A stretch of DNA of 52,523 bases from JAVBTR01 sp031556065 (lineage in GTDB: Bacteria > Bacillota > Clostridia > Christensenellales > Aristaeellaceae): assembly GCA_031556065.1 (NCBI GenBank), contig JAVBTR010000019.1, positions 1-52,523 on the forward strand. The letters are read 5' to 3'. The position numbers and the translations under genes were made by a program. Below, piece after piece: positions 41,477-49,942 of the stretch. Below the pieces are notes generated by a model, which worked only from the letters and a program-made list of their open reading frames with translations, was not told the DNA's origin and did not search any database. How positions within the stretch are numbered: position 1 is the first letter of the stretch; each line of letters begins with the position of its first letter.

Positions 41477-42317
41477 GAATCATCCTGGCCGCGTCGGCTG
41501 TGTTGTCAAGGAGCATGGTGATGGTCATCCGGCCAACGCCACCAGGCACGGGGGTAATATACCCTGCCACGTCCTTCACAGCATCGAAATCCACATCTCC
41601 CACCACTTTGCCGTCGATGCGGTTAATGCCCACATCGATGACCACCGCGCCGGGCTTCACCATATCCGCAGTAATAAACTTCGCCTTGCCCACTGCCGCT
41701 ACCAGAATATCCGCCCGCTTGGTATGTTCTTTTAAATCCTTTGTGCGGGAATGACACATGGTGACCGTGGCGCTTTCTTGCAGTAAAAGCATGGCCATGG
41801 GCTTGCCAACAATATTGGAACGGCCCACTACCACCGCTTCTTTGCCGGAAATATCAATCCCCGTAGATTTGATCATGGCCAAAGCGCCCTTAGGGGTGCA
41901 CGCCACCACAGATGGCAGGCCATTAAAGAGCTTCCCGGTATTCATAATATGAAACCCGTCCACATCCTTTTGGGGAAGGATCAACGTCAATGCCGCATTT
42001 TCGTCTAAATGCTTGGGCAAGGGAAGCTGCACTAAAATACCATGAACCGCATCGTCTTTATTAAGTTCAATGATCTTTTTTTCCAGCTCCTCCTGGGTGA
42101 TGCCCGCATCCATGCGAATGGTTGTGGAACGAATACCCACCGCTTCACAGCCCAGTTCCTTGTTGTGTACGTAGATCTGGCTGGCCGGGTCTTCCCCTAC
42201 CAGAATAACCGCAAGGCCGGGGGTTACCCCTTCCGCCTTTAAAGCGTCTACCTTTTCCTTGACGGTGGTACGAAGGGCCAGAGATAAAACCTTTCCATCG
42301 ATTAACTGTGCTGCCAT
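41463..42317 (-). CDS. folD: Methylenetetrahydrofolate dehydrogenase/cyclohydrolase FolD
   Basis: FolD oxidises methylene-tetrahydrofolate to formyl-tetrahydrofolate for purine and formyl-methionine synthesis. The 284-residue product has DPASQIYVHNKELGCEAVGI with the catalytic Lys region, HGILVQLPLPKHLDE, the NADP-binding GRSNIVGKPMAMLL, and the C-terminal VTPVPGGVGRMT-type motif (here ITPVPGGVGRMTITML). ATG 42317 is close behind the TsaD-like gene (5-bp gap). The gene order nusB-folD-xseA matches many Bacillota except for the TsaD-like insertion. Confidence 0.96.
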   Translation of the reverse strand: MAAQLIDGKVLSLALRTTVKEKVDALKAEGVTPGLAVILVGEDPASQIYVHNKELGCEAVGIRSTTIRMDAGITQEELEKKIIELNKDDAVHGILVQLPLPKHLDENAALTLILPQKDVDGFHIMNTGKLFNGLPSVVACTPKGALAMIKSTGIDISGKEAVVVGRSNIVGKPMAMLLLQESATVTMCHSRTKDLKEHTKRADILVAAVGKAKFITADMVKPGAVVIDVGINRIDGKVVGDVDFDAVKDVAGYITPVPGGVGRMTITMLLDNTADAARMIHERK

Positions 42318-42322
42318 TGTGA

Positions 42323-43267
42323 TTACCCCTTTCGTAATTCCCTAAGCGCCAACAGGGCAATGCCTGCCGCGTTGTCGCCTGAATATTCCGGTTTGCCAAA
42401 GTGACTGGTTATGGAATGATCGGCCTTTTCAAGGCGCTTTATAAGAAGTTGCCTAAACAAAACACTGGAGGCCACCCCTCCAGCCACCAGCACATGGTGC
42501 AGATTTGTTTCCTTTACCCCTGCCAGCACCAGTTTAGCAATGGTTCTGGAAAGAAAGTCGAAGCATTCCCTGGCTACGTTTGGGGGTGCCATGCCTTCAT
42601 CGATCCACTTTATAAGCTGGGTTTCTGCGCCAGACAAATGGCACCATAGGCTTTTTTCCGCCATGGATGCAGGTAAAAGTGCATGACTTTCCCCTTCCAT
42701 GGCCAGTTTTTCAAGAGAAGGGCCTGCTGGGAAAGGAAGCCCCAGCTTCACACCAACACGGTCGATCAATTGCCCAGCATGCAAATCCTTGGAACCGCCC
42801 AGCAGGGTAATGACCTCGTCCTTCATTTCTACCATTTCGGTGGTACCGCCGGACAGATGCAGAGCCAGAAACTGCTTTTCTTCAAGGCCGCTATGGATCC
42901 GTGCAGCGCTGATATGCCCTTGCTGGTGGGAAAAAGAAAATACGGGAACCCCCAAAGCCGATGCCAAAGCCCGGCCATGAGCATCCCCCACCAGAAATAC
43001 CGGCATATATGATTCTTGATCATCCCTGGGTTTGCTGGCAACGCCTACCCCCGCTATTTCGATCCCGGGATAAGCTTTAAATACTTCTTCCACCAAAGGT
43101 GCCATTTGCCTTACATGCAGGAACACCCCATCGCTTTGCCTAAGGCCTCTTTGCCCCTGCACCACCTGTAAAAGCTTCCGGCAGCTTAAAAGCACCTGGC
43201 CTTCCATATTTACCAAGGCCACAGAGGTGGTGTAACAGCTGGTATCAAACCCGATGACAGCCTTCAT
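42323..43267 (-). CDS. TsaD/Kae1-like paralogue (glycoprotease family)
   Basis: A 314-residue member of the Kae1/TsaD ATPase family. It has the phosphate loop GFDTSCYTTSVAL, the metal-binding HQQGH (HxxxH), HLSGGTTEMVEM, the loop DRVGVKLGLPFPAGPSLEKLA, and the terminal DNAAGIALLAL. Several TsaD landmarks are altered (ESYMPVFLVGDAHGRA replaces the GPGLFT-type stretch), so this is likely the shorter paralogue found in Clostridia rather than the main t6A enzyme. Role unknown; t6A tRNA modification is possible but not shown. Start: the ATG at 43267 follows AAGGA and lies just before the nusB stop. It sits between nusB and folD. Confidence 0.85.
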   Translation of the reverse strand: MKAVIGFDTSCYTTSVALVNMEGQVLLSCRKLLQVVQGQRGLRQSDGVFLHVRQMAPLVEEVFKAYPGIEIAGVGVASKPRDDQESYMPVFLVGDAHGRALASALGVPVFSFSHQQGHISAARIHSGLEEKQFLALHLSGGTTEMVEMKDEVITLLGGSKDLHAGQLIDRVGVKLGLPFPAGPSLEKLAMEGESHALLPASMAEKSLWCHLSGAETQLIKWIDEGMAPPNVARECFDFLSRTIAKLVLAGVKETNLHHVLVAGGVASSVLFRQLLIKRLEKADHSITSHFGKPEYSGDNAAGIALLALRELRKG

Positions 43268-43268
43268 G

Positions 43269-43697
43269 TTAGGAATCCTTCTTAATACTTCTGTCGATAG
43301 CACCTAAAATGCCATTGACAAACCGGCTGCCGCTGGGATCGGAAAAACTGTTGGCCAGTTCCACCGCTTCGTTGATGGCCACGTTATTGGGCACATCCTT
43401 TCGGTAGAGCATTTCGTAAATGGCCAGGCGCAGAATGGTTAAATCCACCTTGGCCATACGGTCAAGGGTCCAATCCACGCTGTAACGGGTGATCATTTCA
43501 TCGATTTCGTCCTGATTTTGCTTTACACCTTCCAGCGTGTCTTCAATATAGCTCTTATCGTCGCCAGAGGGCTTGCTCTCCTGCTTGTTTTCGAAATTCT
43601 CGTAAATCATTTGAAGGGACTCATCCCCGCCGTCCCCACCTAGAAACTGTTCATAAATCAATTGCATAACCGCCGCACGGGCTGTGGATCGCGCCAT
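43269..43697 (-). CDS. nusB: Transcription antitermination factor NusB
   Basis: NusB with NusE (S10) binds boxA RNA and supports rRNA transcription. The 142-residue helical protein shows ARSTARAAVMQLIYEQFL at the start, the conserved IDRSI end and ILRLAIYEMLYRKDVPNNVAINEAVELANSFSDPSGSRFVNGILGAI, which is diagnostic. A start at 43697 gives the normal MARSTAR opening. It lies 39 bp after the DUF2273 gene and 1 bp before the TsaD paralogue. Confidence 0.97.
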   Translation of the reverse strand: MARSTARAAVMQLIYEQFLGGDGGDESLQMIYENFENKQESKPSGDDKSYIEDTLEGVKQNQDEIDEMITRYSVDWTLDRMAKVDLTILRLAIYEMLYRKDVPNNVAINEAVELANSFSDPSGSRFVNGILGAIDRSIKKDS

Positions 43698-43736
43698 GTT
43701 ACTCTTTATCTCCGTTCTTATGTGAAAATGGGGTGC

Positions 43737-43973
43737 TTATTGGTTTTGGGGCGGGAACAGCTTATTAGCAACGGCTTTTATAAATTCACGCTTTTCCTTA
43801 ACACCCCCAAGAAACAAGCCAATGGTGAACAAAAGCGCAATAAACAAGGTTTTAAAAAAGCCCAGAAACAAAAGCATAAATCCAAGAACAATAGCCACAA
43901 TGCCATAGATCAACCCACACTGAGGGGTGCCCACCTTGAAAAGCTCTTTTAAAGTTTCCTCAATGCTCTTCAT
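43737..43973 (-). CDS. DUF2273 small membrane protein
   Basis: A 78-residue protein with two hydrophobic segments (about residues 20-38 and 40-58). The core GTPQCGLIYGIVAIVLGFMLLFLGFFKTLFIALLFTIGLFLG matches the DUF2273 family, which sits beside asp23 and amaP genes in many Bacillota. The function is unknown; it probably helps anchor the Asp23/AmaP envelope-stress assembly. AGGAGG is close before the ATG, and it overlaps amaP by 14 bp, so the two are coupled. Confidence 0.9.
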   Translation of the reverse strand: MKSIEETLKELFKVGTPQCGLIYGIVAIVLGFMLLFLGFFKTLFIALLFTIGLFLGGVKEKREFIKAVANKLFPPQNQ

Positions 43974-44856
43974 GCTGCTCCTCCTGTAGGCTTTCTACTT
44001 CTGGCTCTTGCTGCGCTTTTTGCTTTTCCGGCTCTTGTTCATCCTGTAAAAGTTCTTCCTCCGTTGGGATAGGGGGCATTTGAACCGCTGCGGGACGGTG
44101 TTCCTTGCCAAAAAGGCGCTGATGCAGGGGCTTGCGTTCCCCTTGCTCTTCTTCCTCTTCTTCGTACACAGGCGGAACCTTAGCAGGCGACTCCGCTGGG
44201 GCTTGAGCCGGCTCTTCCTTCACAGCCACAACGGGCTTAGTGGGTTCTTTCATGATCACCGGTTCCGGTTCCTGGGCTTTTAGAAAGGAATCGTGAACCA
44301 TATAGGGCGATTCGGCTGCCTTGGCATTGGCTGTATCCACCTGAACCCGCACTTCTTTTACCTCAATGCCAGAACACGCCTGGATATATTGCTTAATTTG
44401 CTTTTGCAGGGCATTTACAGCCAAAGGAATGCTGACCCCGTTTGCAAGGCCAATGCGCAGGTTGACCACCACCCCATCCCGGGTGTTGGCGATGCTAGAG
44501 GAAACGATTTTAATTTCTTCATGCTGATCGATACACTTGCTTACAAGGTTTTCCATCGCACGAATAGAGATGCTCAGTTGACCATTATCTGTTTTTTGCA
44601 GCACAAAGCCTTTTTTATTGCTATTGCCCCGGAACAAAAAAAGGAAGCAATACATACCTAAAACCATTAGTAGGAAAGAAACTGCCCCAACGCAAACGTG
44701 CATAGGCAGGCTTAAATCCACCTTCGGGATTGCACTGGCCCATGCTGCGGGAACAAAGCTAAAACTCCACAAAAACACCAGCATACTGATGGCAAAAAGA
44801 ATCAGCCCGCAAAGGGATATAAGGAGCTTATCAATAAACCGTTGTTTCACCTTCAC
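43960..44856 (-). CDS. amaP: Alkaline-shock membrane anchor protein AmaP
   Basis: AmaP anchors the cytoplasmic Asp23 protein to the membrane. The 298-residue protein has two N-terminal membrane helices (about residues 11-33 and 52-74), a central Asp23/Gls24-like domain (ISIRAMENLVSKCIDQHEEI to VKEVRVQVDTA, about 108-195), and a long Glu/Pro/Gln-rich C-terminal tail with no known domain. The tail is longer than in simple AmaP proteins and could be an extended binding arm. It follows asp23 by 71 bp with a perfect hairpin between, and overlaps the DUF2273 gene. Confidence 0.88.
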   Translation of the reverse strand: MKVKQRFIDKLLISLCGLILFAISMLVFLWSFSFVPAAWASAIPKVDLSLPMHVCVGAVSFLLMVLGMYCFLFLFRGNSNKKGFVLQKTDNGQLSISIRAMENLVSKCIDQHEEIKIVSSSIANTRDGVVVNLRIGLANGVSIPLAVNALQKQIKQYIQACSGIEVKEVRVQVDTANAKAAESPYMVHDSFLKAQEPEPVIMKEPTKPVVAVKEEPAQAPAESPAKVPPVYEEEEEEQGERKPLHQRLFGKEHRPAAVQMPPIPTEEELLQDEQEPEKQKAQQEPEVESLQEEQHEEH

Positions 44857-44885
44857 TTCATCCTCTCACTGACGCAAAATTGACA

Positions 44886-44920
44886 CATTCACCGACAGGG
44901 CAGAACCCTGTCGGTGAATG
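44886..44920 (-). promoter_or_regulatory. 15-bp perfect hairpin between asp23 and amaP
   Basis: CATTCACCGACAGGG and CCCTGTCGGTGAATG pair without a mismatch around a five-base loop. Only a weak T tract follows on the minus strand (AATTTTG), so it probably stabilises or partly terminates the asp23 message, giving more Asp23 than AmaP. Confidence 0.7.
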
Positions 44921-44927
44921 AAATGAT

Positions 44928-45467
44928 TTAATTGTCTTCGTTTGCCGATGCCCCTGCTTCCTCAAGCTCATCGCTGTTCTCTTCTGACAATTCCACCTTG
45001 AAGGGGGTGGGCTGGGCCTCCACTTTTTCGACTACCGGGGAAGCTTCAAGAGCCGCATTTTTCAAGCCAGATTCAAAGGATTGGTTTTCTTTTTCGAAGC
45101 TGACACCTTGAACATGCACATCCACCCGTACAACGTGGAGCCCCGTCATGGTTTCAATGGCTTTGCGAACATTTTCTTGCGCATCCTGGGCTGCTTTTTG
45201 AATAGGCGTGCCGTATTCGATAATTACGTACAGGTCCACCGAGGCTTCTTCAGAACCAATCTCCACTTTAACGCCTTTGGTAATATTCTTGTTTTTGCTA
45301 ATAATATCGGAAATACCACCACTGGTGCACATCCCGGCGATGCCTTCCACTTCGTTTGCCGCCACGCCCGCGATAATGGCGATCACCTCATTGGCGTATG
45401 AGATAGTGCTTTCAGAATTGTTATCCTGATCGAGGGTCAGGGGAAGATTGTCTTTCTTGCTTGCCAC
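44928..45467 (-). CDS. Asp23/Gls24 family envelope stress protein
   Basis: A 179-residue protein of the Asp23 (DUF322) family: ISYANEVIAIIAGVAANEVEGIAGM, VKVEIGSEEASVDLYVIIEYG, and NVRKAIETMTGLHVVRVDVHVQGVSFE, followed by an acidic low-complexity tail rich in Glu, Ser and Asp. Family members form membrane-associated networks in envelope stress and are often among the most abundant proteins. It has its own strong promoter and is the first gene in a long run towards ispA. AGGAGGTG lies close before the ATG. Confidence 0.93.
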   Translation of the reverse strand: MASKKDNLPLTLDQDNNSESTISYANEVIAIIAGVAANEVEGIAGMCTSGGISDIISKNKNITKGVKVEIGSEEASVDLYVIIEYGTPIQKAAQDAQENVRKAIETMTGLHVVRVDVHVQGVSFEKENQSFESGLKNAALEASPVVEKVEAQPTPFKVELSEENSDELEEAGASANEDN

Positions 45468-45523
45468 TTGGCCGCACCTCCTAAAGGGGTTTTATGAGAA
45501 TGCTTAATTGCATTTCACACCAT

Positions 45524-45552
45524 AGTATACCAGATTTTATACGTCTTGACAA
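45524..45552 (-). promoter_or_regulatory. Strong promoter of the asp23 operon
   Basis: TTGTCA (45547-45552), a 17-bp spacer and TATACT (45524-45529) with a TG extension, 5/6 and 5/6 matches. It lies in the gap between asp23 and the end of aspS. Confidence 0.8.
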
Positions 45553-45561
45553 CACAGGTTT

Positions 45562-47349
45562 TTACTCGGTAATGGCAATATTCAATTGCTTAAGCTGTTC
45601 GTCGTAAACGCTGGAAGGTGTATCCATCATAAGGCACGTGCCATTTTGAATCTTCGGGAACGCAATCACATCCCGAAGGCTTTCAGCGTGAGTTAAGACC
45701 ATAATCAATCTGTCAATACCAAAGGCAAAGCCGCCATGGGGCGGGGTCCCATATTTGAAGGCTTCCAGTAAGAAACCAAAGCGCTTCCAGGCTTCCTCTC
45801 TTGTAAAGCCAAGAAGGTCAAACATCTTTTCTTGTAGGTCGCTGGCATGAATACGAATGCTGCCGGAGCCCATTTCAAGGCCATTCATAACCAAGTCGTA
45901 TGCCTTGGCGCGAACAGAGCCGGGATCGGTCTGCATCTTATCGAAGTCTTCGTCCATGGGGCTGGTAAAGGGATGATGCATGGCCACAAAGCGGTTGTCT
46001 TCCTCGCTCCACTCAAGCAGCGGGAATTCGGTAACCCAAAGCAGGTTATACTTGGCCATGTCAATTAACCCCAGCTGAGCCCCTAATTTTAAGCGTAACT
46101 GACCCATGGCGGTCAAAGCTACATATTTTTTGTCGGCGATAACAAAAAGTCCATCCCCAGGCTGGCAGCCCATGTGAGCCAGAAGCTTTTCCATGCTGTT
46201 CCCCTGCATAGCTTTGGCAAAGGAGGAGCGCAGGGTGCCATCTTCATTGACCATGGCCCAGGCAAGGCCTTTTACATGGTAGGTCTTTACAAATTCGCCC
46301 AGGGTATCTATTTCTTTGCGGCTAAGCTTTGAAGCCACCCCGTCGGCCTTAATGGCGCAGATGGTCTGTCCATCGTTTAATGCGTTTTCAAACACTTGGA
46401 AGCCGCAGCCCTGAACCACACCGCCCACATCGGAAATCTTCATTTCGAAACGGGTATCGGGCTTATCGGAGCCATAGGTTTCCATGGCGTATTTCCAGGT
46501 GATTCTGGGAAGAGGCAAAGAAAGCTCCAGATTCATGAGCTTTGCAAACACGTCTTTATAAGCCCGCTCCACCACGCCCTGGATGTCTTCCGGCTCAGCA
46601 AAGCTCATTTCCAGGTCCAATTGGGTAAATTCCGGCTGTCTGTCCGCCCGACCGTCCTCGTCTCTAAAGCAGCGGGCTACTTGGAAATACTTATCCATAC
46701 CGGCCACCATCAGAAGCTGCTTATAAATCTGGGGGCTTTGGGGTAAAGCATAGAAGGTGCCGGGATGCACACGGCTGGGTACCAAGAAATCCCTGGCCCC
46801 TTCTGGGCTGGATTTGGTCATAATGGGAGTCTCCACTTCTACAAAGCCCTCTTGATCCATGTGGTTACGAATCACATTGGTAACCTTGGAGCGGAACATG
46901 AGCCGCGTTTGCATGGAGGGCCGGCGCAAATCCAAATAGCGGTACTTAAGCCGCAAGGCTTCTGATTCTTTGGTTTCATCTTCAATATAAATAGGCGGCG
47001 TATCGGCCCTGTTTAAGATTTTCGCTTCCAATACCATCACTTCAATTTTTCCCGTGGCCAACTTCTCATTGATTGCGTCCTTAGCCCGCAAAGTCACCTT
47101 GCCTTTGATAGCCAGAACGAATTCTCCCCGAAGCTCTTCACCTAATTGGAATGTCTTTTCATCGCAGACAGTGGAATCGAACACCACCTGCACAATACCG
47201 GAACGGTCCCGGAGCCATACAAAAATAATACCGCCCAGGTTACGAGAACGCTGTACCCAACCCATTAAGGTCAGTTCCTTTTCCACCATGTTTTCATTGA
47301 CTTCGTTACACATCATTGCGCGTTTCCAGCCGTTTAAAAATTCCGCCAT
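45562..47349 (-). CDS. aspS: Aspartyl-tRNA synthetase
   Basis: AspRS charges tRNA-Asp. The 595-residue bacterial-type protein has the OB-fold anticodon-binding domain (MGWVQRSRNLGGIIFVWLRDRSGIVQVVFD), the class II motifs (QTRLMFRSKVTNVIRNHM; CFRDEDGRADRQPEFTQLD), the GAD domain in the middle, and motif 3 GFAFGIDRLIMVLT. Start: the ATG at 47349 follows AGGAGG. It is preceded by a T-box leader with a GAC specifier. It could be non-discriminating (also charging tRNA-Asn), but the sequence alone cannot settle this. Confidence 0.97.
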   Translation of the reverse strand: MAEFLNGWKRAMMCNEVNENMVEKELTLMGWVQRSRNLGGIIFVWLRDRSGIVQVVFDSTVCDEKTFQLGEELRGEFVLAIKGKVTLRAKDAINEKLATGKIEVMVLEAKILNRADTPPIYIEDETKESEALRLKYRYLDLRRPSMQTRLMFRSKVTNVIRNHMDQEGFVEVETPIMTKSSPEGARDFLVPSRVHPGTFYALPQSPQIYKQLLMVAGMDKYFQVARCFRDEDGRADRQPEFTQLDLEMSFAEPEDIQGVVERAYKDVFAKLMNLELSLPLPRITWKYAMETYGSDKPDTRFEMKISDVGGVVQGCGFQVFENALNDGQTICAIKADGVASKLSRKEIDTLGEFVKTYHVKGLAWAMVNEDGTLRSSFAKAMQGNSMEKLLAHMGCQPGDGLFVIADKKYVALTAMGQLRLKLGAQLGLIDMAKYNLLWVTEFPLLEWSEEDNRFVAMHHPFTSPMDEDFDKMQTDPGSVRAKAYDLVMNGLEMGSGSIRIHASDLQEKMFDLLGFTREEAWKRFGFLLEAFKYGTPPHGGFAFGIDRLIMVLTHAESLRDVIAFPKIQNGTCLMMDTPSSVYDEQLKQLNIAITE

Positions 47350-47373
47350 TTTCTTTTCCTCCTGTTTTTAAGC

Positions 47374-47407
47374 AATAAAAAAGTCCCTGCTGTCTGATGC
47401 ATGGGAC
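47374..47407 (-). terminator. Terminator of the aspS T-box
   Basis: GTCCC and GGGAC arms around ATGCATCAGACAGCA, then a T run on the minus strand, ending the T-box leader. Pairing of the T-box bulge with uncharged tRNA-Asp should favour the competing antiterminator and allow aspS transcription. Confidence 0.85.
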
Positions 47408-47600
47408 GAATGACTTGCTTCGCGGTGCCACCCTGCTTGGGGTATGATAACCCCCACTTATCATCCTTTATCGCGAATGACGCGCCAGCCATTACAGCCG
47501 GAGGCTCATGGGTGTCTTAAAATGGTCTTCCCCAGGGGGCTTTCAGCCGTGGCTCCCCTCTCTTTGGAGGCATTCCATTTCCGCTTCCATTCAACGCCGA
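47374..47600 (-). ncRNA. T-box leader riboswitch of aspS
   Basis: A tRNA-sensing leader of about 227 bases on the minus strand. The T-box sequence AGGGTGGCACCGCG (47421-47434) is diagnostic. The upstream stem I has AGAGAG and GCTGAAAG motifs near 47540-47563, and the likely specifier is GAC (47514-47516) in the context AAGACACC, which matches an aspartate codon and so agrees with the downstream aspS. When tRNA-Asp is uncharged, transcription should read through the terminator. Stem boundaries are approximate. Confidence 0.9.
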
Positions 47601-47606
47601 TAAGGC

Positions 47607-47635
47607 ATTATACACTGTTTCCTGTCGAAATGCAA
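47607..47635 (-). promoter_or_regulatory. Promoter of the aspS T-box transcript
   Basis: TTGCAT (47630-47635), a 17-bp spacer and TATAAT (47607-47612) on the minus strand, giving a start near 47600. The -35 is weak (3/6). Confidence 0.65.
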
Positions 47636-47652
47636 ACTTATTTGAAAAATGG

Positions 47653-47681
47653 ATGACAGCATGTTAAATTTGAGATATAAT
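47653..47681 (+). promoter_or_regulatory. uppP promoter
   Basis: ATGACA (47653-47658, 5/6), a 17-bp spacer and a perfect TATAAT (47676-47681), about 31 bp before the start at 47713. It diverges from the aspS T-box promoter. Confidence 0.8.
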
Positions 47682-47712
47682 GACACTGCTTTGTTTTGAA
47701 AGGAGAATGTTT

Positions 47713-48555
47713 ATGAACGTATTTCAAGCGGCCATTTTAGGCCTGGTGCAGGGGTTGGCGGAATTCCTGCCCATTTCTTCCAGCGGACATCTGATTTTGG
47801 CAAGGGCACTGATGGGAATATCCGACGCAGCTTTTGAAACCGATGTTTATTTAATTCTGGACATCCTTTTACATGTGGGCACCTTGGTGGCCGTCATGGT
47901 GGTTTTCTGGCGGGATTGGATGGATATTTTAAAGAATCCTTTTAAATCCAAGACCCTGCTGCTTTTATTCATCGCTTCCGTTCCCGCGCTGATCATAGCA
48001 GTTCTGTTCAATGATTTTATGGATACCTTCTTCAGCGGCTGGTTCCTTGGCGTTTCTTTCTTAATCACCGCCATCTTTTTGCTTCTTGCCGAATCCCTTA
48101 GCCGCCGCTATGAAAGCGCCAAGGCCACCACGGAAAAAGTTGGCTTTAAGCACGCCATCATCATGGGAATTATGCAAGCCATTGCATTGCTGCCTGGTGT
48201 CAGCCGCAGCGGCTCCACTTTAACAGGCGGCGTTGCTTCTAAATTGAAGCGGCCTGTTGCTGCCAAATTTGCCTTTATGATGAGCGCCCCTGCTATTTTA
48301 GGCAGCCTGCTAATCAAGGGCAAAGACGCCCTGGAATCCGGCGCATTTGCTCAATTGGCATTGGCTCCCACCATTGTAGGCATGGTGGTGGCTGCCATCA
48401 GCGGTTATTTGGCCATCCGATTTATGTTGAAGCTGATCCAGAAATCCTCTCTTAGCTGGTTCGCCTTGTATGTGGCCATCGTGGGCATTATCGTGCTGGT
48501 GCTGCAATTTACTGGCAACCCCTCCCTCCCTCCCTTCCAACTGCCTGTAATCTAA
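47713..48555 (+). CDS. uppP: Undecaprenyl-diphosphate phosphatase UppP (BacA)
   Basis: UppP removes a phosphate from undecaprenyl diphosphate so the carrier lipid can be reused; overproduction gives bacitracin resistance. The 280-residue membrane protein has the N-terminal LGLVQGLAEFLPISSSGHL, the second signature LLPGVSRSGSTLTGG, and about eight hydrophobic segments, as expected. Start: the ATG at 47713 is about seven bases behind AAAGGAG; an upstream open stretch overlaps the promoter. It is monocistronic with its own promoter and a bidirectional terminator. Confidence 0.96.
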   Translation: MNVFQAAILGLVQGLAEFLPISSSGHLILARALMGISDAAFETDVYLILDILLHVGTLVAVMVVFWRDWMDILKNPFKSKTLLLLFIASVPALIIAVLFNDFMDTFFSGWFLGVSFLITAIFLLLAESLSRRYESAKATTEKVGFKHAIIMGIMQAIALLPGVSRSGSTLTGGVASKLKRPVAAKFAFMMSAPAILGSLLIKGKDALESGAFAQLALAPTIVGMVVAAISGYLAIRFMLKLIQKSSLSWFALYVAIVGIIVLVLQFTGNPSLPPFQLPVI

Positions 48556-48561
48556 ACCCAC

Positions 48562-48602
48562 AAAAGAGAGTGCAGTTCACCGTGAGCTGCACTCTCTTTT
48601 TT
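48562..48602. terminator. Bidirectional terminator after uppP
   Basis: AAAAGAGAGTGCAG and CTGCACTCTCTTTT form a long stem, with an A run on one side and a T run on the other. It serves the convergent uppP and deacetylase genes. Confidence 0.9.
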
Positions 48603-49932
48603 ATTTTCTACTGGTATCACCATTGATACAGCGGTAATATACATTCTCGTTTTCAAGCATAACCCCATCCCTGGCGAAGAGCTCATCAATGGTAACGAAC
48701 ATATAGCCTTCATCCATTAAATAAGGAATCACCTTCCCTGCAATATCGGCGGATAAATCCTTAATATCGTGAAATAAAACAATATCGCCGTCAGAAGCCT
48801 CTTTTTTGATTTTGGCCAGTATGTTATTGGCCGAGCGGCCCCGCCAATCGTAGGTATCCACCGACCATTGAATATAGGGCCAGCCCGCTTTGGCTTTGAC
48901 CATTTGAGGATAAAGGCCGTAGGGCACCCGGTCGTACCTAGATGGAATACCGATGGCCTTAACCAACATGGCATCGAACTTTTCACGATAAGAACGGATA
49001 GTGCTTGCAGAGGTTTTGGATACATCCCCATGGGTCCAGTTATGGGCTGCTACAGCATGGCCTTCGTCGTGCTCCCGTTGCACCAAGTCCATTTCCCCTT
49101 CAATTCGGGTCCCAATCACAAAGAAAGTGCCCCGAACACCGTACTCCTTCAGCTTATTTAGCAATTGGGTAGTCTGGGTGCGCATGGGACCATCGTCATA
49201 AGTAAAAGCAATCATTTTTTTGTTGGAATTATCCGTCTGCTGGGCGGCTTCATCTGTCATCAGCTCTCGTATATCGGGATACATGAGGGTAACTTCTATC
49301 AGCGTGTTTTTGCCTTTGTAGAAATCACCCGCCCTGAAATGCAGTACCATGGACATGGCGTGAAGGGTAAAATCCGCTTTCGGAATGTTTTCAAGCGCTT
49401 CCAAAAGAGCATCTTGATCAGGTTGAATATCGGGGAAATATTCTGTAATCTGCCGCTCAGCCTCACTTTTCAAATAGTTCCAGGCAGCTACATTATCGCC
49501 GAATATATCGGTTAATGCCACCGGCTGGCCCGTTGTCATGTTAAAGGTTTTGGTCGTAAACTGGGTCAATTTAATTTCCCGGTGATAGGTAATTCTGGCA
49601 CTGGCCAAAAAGCTGAGCCAGCTGTCCCCTGTGTAGCTATAGCGGATATCCAGATCCAGTCTGGAGCTTTTGGTGGTTTTATTCCCCGCCTTTTCAAGGG
49701 TGTGGGCATATTGCTGGCGGTACGTGTCCAAATAGCCGTTCATTTCATCCGTAACGGCCTGGTTGGCTGTTTTCACCGTCCACTGGCGTACCACGCTTTG
49801 GTTTTCCTGGGTGGTATCTTTATTGTCCATGGTTACGCGCAAAATATCAGGTACGCCCTGCGCCATTGCAAAATGCAATGGCAGCAAGGCGCACAAAATC
49901 ATTAGTATCAAAATGTGAATCAGCTTTTTCAT
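48601..49932 (-). CDS. Secreted polysaccharide deacetylase (PdaC-like, DUF3298 + NodB)
   Basis: A 443-residue exported protein (signal peptide to about residue 24, AMA-QG). Residues about 30-225 resemble DUF4163/DUF3298-type sequence (LTQFTTKTFNMTTGQPVALTDIFG). The NodB domain (about 238-415) has all five motifs: TYDDGP (244-249, catalytic Asp), HNWTH (His297, His301), RVPYG, DTYDW and LFHD with the catalytic His. PdaC in B. subtilis deacetylates peptidoglycan and has the same arrangement. GGAGTAACG lies just before the ATG. It lies next to the large wall protein (10-bp gap), which fits a wall-remodelling unit. Confidence 0.9.
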   Translation of the reverse strand: MKKLIHILILMILCALLPLHFAMAQGVPDILRVTMDNKDTTQENQSVVRQWTVKTANQAVTDEMNGYLDTYRQQYAHTLEKAGNKTTKSSRLDLDIRYSYTGDSWLSFLASARITYHREIKLTQFTTKTFNMTTGQPVALTDIFGDNVAAWNYLKSEAERQITEYFPDIQPDQDALLEALENIPKADFTLHAMSMVLHFRAGDFYKGKNTLIEVTLMYPDIRELMTDEAAQQTDNSNKKMIAFTYDDGPMRTQTTQLLNKLKEYGVRGTFFVIGTRIEGEMDLVQREHDEGHAVAAHNWTHGDVSKTSASTIRSYREKFDAMLVKAIGIPSRYDRVPYGLYPQMVKAKAGWPYIQWSVDTYDWRGRSANNILAKIKKEASDGDIVLFHDIKDLSADIAGKVIPYLMDEGYMFVTIDELFARDGVMLENENVYYRCINGDTSRK

Positions 49933-49942
49933 CGTTACTCCG

